Origin: Spirosomataceae bacterium
GTDB lineage: Bacteria; Bacteroidota; Bacteroidia; Cytophagales; Spirosomataceae
Direction of reading: 5' to 3'
Length of the DNA stretch: 6,042 nucleotides
NCBI GenBank assembly: GCA_025455795.1
Contig: JALOLW010000299.1
Span: 1 to 6,042, forward strand
Shown here: positions 5,660 to 6,042 of the stretch, piece by piece
Numbering within the stretch: position 1 is the first letter of the stretch
How the letters are laid out: each line of letters begins with the position of its first letter
Made by a program: the position numbers and the translations under genes
The notes under the pieces: model-generated
Seen by the model: the letters and a program-made list of their open reading frames with translations, nothing else
Told to the model about the DNA's origin: nothing
Database searches by the model: none

Positions 5660-6042
5660 ATGAATAATCCTATCAAAATCCTCATTGCCGACGACCACGC
5701 CGTGGTGAGAAGCGGTATCAGAAGTTTGCTGGAAGACGAAGCCCACATCCACATCGTGGGCGAAGCCGCCGATGGCTTTGAAGCATTGGAAAAAATAGAA
5801 AAACTGCGTCCCGATATTTTGCTGCTCGATCTTGCTATGCCGCAAATGTCGGGATTTGAAGTAGCCCAAGCTGTTTCAGCAAAACACAACTGGGTCAAAA
5901 TCATTGTGTTTTCGATGCACAACGACCACGAGTACATCATGCGCTCGGTAGAAATGGGGGCGAGAGGCTACCTGCTCAAAGACACTTCCAAAGAGGAAAT
6001 TTTACGGGCTTTGACGGTTGTGGCCAACGGAAGCAAGTATTT
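5660..6042 (+). CDS. NarL/FixJ-type response regulator, N-terminal part
   Basis: The first 127 codons of a response regulator cut by the right edge. The receiver domain is complete: acidic pair D11/D12 (ILIADDHAVV), phosphoacceptor D57 (ILLLDLAMPQMSG), the conserved hydroxyl residue S85 (IIVFSMH) and K107 (GYLLKD). The motifs DDHAVVRSGIRSLLE and EMGARGYLLKDTSKEEILRAL are typical of the NarL/FixJ family, so a LuxR-type helix-turn-helix DNA-binding domain is expected just outside the window but is not seen. It is almost certainly the partner of the upstream HisKA_3 kinase, since that kinase class pairs with NarL-type regulators and the genes are 19 bases apart. Its targets are unknown; the divergent SUMT gene and nearby spacers are candidates. 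Confidence 0.93.
   Translation, partial: MNNPIKILIADDHAVVRSGIRSLLEDEAHIHIVGEAADGFEALEKIEKLRPDILLLDLAMPQMSGFEVAQAVSAKHNWVKIIVFSMHNDHEYIMRSVEMGARGYLLKDTSKEEILRALTVVANGSKY

Overview
The window looks like a piece of a Bacteroidota chromosome, most likely Cytophagales-like. The evidence is indirect. Starts lack strong Shine-Dalgarno sequences, one gene has a Bacteroidota-type -7 element (TAnnTTTG), spacers are very AT-rich, and the protein families (AAA_14 ATPase, DUF5672-like glycosyltransferase, PilJ-type sensor kinase) are common in that phylum. No species can be named from the sequence alone.

Layout. Positions 1-168 (minus) hold the first 56 codons of an AAA-family ATPase with an intact Walker A motif. 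Positions 169-368 are an AT-rich divergent spacer with three helically phased direct repeats and a plausible promoter for the next gene. Positions 369-1219 (plus) are a class I SAM-dependent methyltransferase broken inside the SAM-binding loop: about 14 residues are missing and the frame changes. A long hairpin at 1196-1239 separates it from a convergent minus-strand block. Read in transcription order, that block is uroporphyrinogen-III C-methyltransferase (3975-3172), a GT4-type glycosyltransferase (3175-2045) that starts on TTG overlapping the previous stop, and a DUF5672-like glycosyltransferase (1948-1244). The two glycosyltransferases are separated by a 14-bp perfect inverted repeat and a six-unit octanucleotide repeat next to the start codon. 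Positions 3976-4194 are an AT-rich divergent spacer with four TTGTAARAAT-like decamers. Positions 4195-5640 (plus) encode a membrane histidine kinase with a PilJ/NarX-like periplasmic sensor, followed 19 bases later by its probable partner, a NarL/FixJ-type response regulator (5660 to the window edge).

How the genes may work together. The kinase and regulator form a standard two-component pair. Its sensor belongs to the fold that includes nitrate/nitrite sensors, and it diverges from the siroheme-pathway methyltransferase needed by assimilatory nitrite and sulfite reductases. This makes nitrate/nitrite control of the neighbourhood a reasonable but unproven hypothesis. The glycosyltransferases and the broken methyltransferase look like surface-glycan genes. 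The octamer repeat at the start of one of them is the best candidate for variable expression. I saw no CRISPR array, transposase, tRNA or rRNA, and no clearly new multi-gene system.
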